In this document: positions 62,687 through 64,000 of the stretch, one piece after another
How positions within the stretch are numbered: the first letter of the stretch is position 1
Layout: the number at the start of each line of letters is the position of its first letter
NCBI GenBank assembly: GCA_022605955.1
Contig: JAKCOZ010000003.1
Span: 41,132,761-41,196,760, forward strand
Direction: 5' to 3'
Source of the DNA: Rallus limicola
Taxonomy: Eukaryota > Chordata > Aves > Gruiformes > Rallidae
Length of the DNA stretch: 64,000 nucleotides
The notes under the pieces: generated by a model
The model's input: the letters and a program-made list of their open reading frames with translations, nothing else
Told to the model about the DNA's origin: nothing
The model's database searches: none
Translations under genes and position numbers: made by a program

Positions 62687-64000
62687 GAAACACTCAGCCT
62701 TTCCTTCAGACACATTACATTAATATGGTTTCATCTGCATTCCACAAAAATAACAAGCTATTCACTGTGTGAAATATTATTTTTAATACACAACTTTTTT
62801 TTGCTAAAAGAGGCTGCCTTTTATGGCTGAGCAAGAGATTAAGAGACAGGTTAGGATTAACACATAAACAGAATTGACACAGATTAGGGTAATAGAAGGT
62901 TCTGCTACCGTCTCTTTTTCAGAGCTGCACTATGCATCTTTGGGATAGAGCTTCACAGTGCTCTCATCTCTTCTTTTCGGGATTATTTTTCATCTACTCT
63001 CACTGCATTGTAAACCCCCTAGAGGCAGGCATTTTTGAGCCAGATCTCTGTAACTGTACCTGGAAGGGTGCAGTCCCATTCTCAAGGGAATACTCCATGA
63101 GACCCCACAATCAAAAGGCAGGATAACTTCCTTTATATCACAAATGCAGTGGCATCTATTCCTGTCCTGATCAATAATCCCTGGCATATGCTTGTCCTCA
63201 CCTCTGTGACCAGATAGGATGCAGCTATAAATAATCGCTACTAACCCCGATGTCACAAACCAGCTGCCCAGGTTCCCTTCCTAGTCCATGGAGATGTTCT
63301 CCAGAGAGTCATAGACCTTGGGATGAGATTCTTCTTGACAAGTGGAAGCATTTATTTTAGATGGCAAATTCTCTTGCTCGCTGGATATTTACTGATGGAG
63401 AAAAGCAACCAAGTACCTCGTTCACAAGTCCACCTGCACTGTAGCATTCTGGCCTTAGCCACATGCAACATGTGGTTCCAACACATAAAATAACTTGAAA
63501 ACAGGTCTACTTGCTAAAATATTTATTTGCCTGGGATTTACAAGTGTTTCAGTCCCATTTCTTTTTTTCACGGTAATTAGTCACTTTAACACAGAAAGAA
63601 CAGCTGAATCACAAAAAATGTTGCTAAGCATGCAAATCTCTGCTGCTCTAAAAGGTTTCTTAAATTCATGCTGGTGAGAGATCCCAGACCTTTTCTGTTG
63701 CCTTGGGAAAAGACAGTTTTCCCCGTGGTTTCTGACTGAGGAGGATAAAGAAACTATCCCAGAAGTCCAGACAACATCAGTCTGTGAGACAGTTCTGTTG
63801 ACTGGAACCTCCCTGTTATTTCAAAGAAAAGCTAACAGAGCAACACTATACAACAGTAACTTTGGTGACATGTTTAGCTCTTACATATATATAGTGTTTC
63901 ACAATTGGTGGCAGTCTCAAACCCATTTAGAGAGAGTCATGAAACCAAAGAGGTCAGAACAACATGATGTTTTCCTCCAGAGGGAGGCAAGACATCTAAC
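62687..64000. other. CPLX1 upstream intron, no recognisable feature
   Basis: Nothing identifiable up to the window edge. The CPLX1 start exon pattern was not found here. Confidence 0.5.

Larger units (their letters stand above)
53064..64000 (-). other. CPLX1: Upstream CPLX1 intron, partial
   Basis: This is sequence 5' of the penultimate exon on the gene strand. The phase-1 acceptor at 53064 needs an upstream exon coding the conserved start MEFVMKQALG plus one base. I looked for its minus-strand pattern (start codon followed by E/D-F-V-M-K codons) up to 64000 and did not find it. The intron is therefore at least 10.9 kb and continues beyond the window, with the start codon and promoter further right. 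It contains two LTRs and two CR1 fragments. Confidence 0.75.

Overview
This window looks like nuclear DNA of a bird. The evidence is many 5'-truncated CR1 LINE fragments with the typical avian CR1 3' end (8-bp units like ATTCTGTG/ATTCTATG), two families of avian endogenous-retrovirus LTRs, and two exons of one conserved vertebrate gene. Nothing bacterial, phage or CRISPR-like is present. The window does not fix the species. The CR1 and LTR types suggest a neoavian bird, but that is an inference.

The one gene I can support is complexin-1 (CPLX1), on the minus strand. Its penultimate exon lies at 52888-53063 and its last coding exon at 12616-12813. Both are bounded by good splice sites, and the frame is continuous (phase 0 between them). 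They are separated by a single intron of about 40.1 kb that makes up most of the window. With the missing first 10 codons plus one base, the protein would be 134 residues, the usual CPLX1 length. The start exon and promoter lie beyond the right edge (above 64000). The 3' UTR runs left from 12615.

Layout: 1-12.3 kb is downstream flank of CPLX1, with an old LTR (417-813), an old CR1 (2219-2502), a minus-strand LTR carrying a large microsatellite (4752-6041) and a CR1 3' end (6802-7098). 12.3-12.8 kb is the 3' UTR and last exon. 12.8-52.9 kb is the giant intron. It holds a CR1 split by a later LTR insertion (17666-19495), two head-to-tail CR1s (23402-24954 and 25119-25959), a well-preserved solo LTR with exact 5-bp target duplications (30042-30629), a rearranged LTR (35211-35690), a CR1 3' end (39776-40027), an LTR fragment (50195-50540) and a perfect 117-bp-arm inverted repeat (51655-51902). 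53.1-64 kb is the upstream intron, with two more LTRs (54193-55134 and 59223-60344) and two CR1 fragments (57410-58025 and 62613-62686).

I found no undescribed gene system. The most unusual object is the perfect inverted repeat near 51.8 kb. It is either a very recent template-switch event or an assembly or sequencing fold-back artefact. Other points of interest are the size of the CPLX1 intron, the orientation of the LTRs inside it, and microsatellite growth visible by comparing LTR copies. All family calls were made by eye, with no database search.
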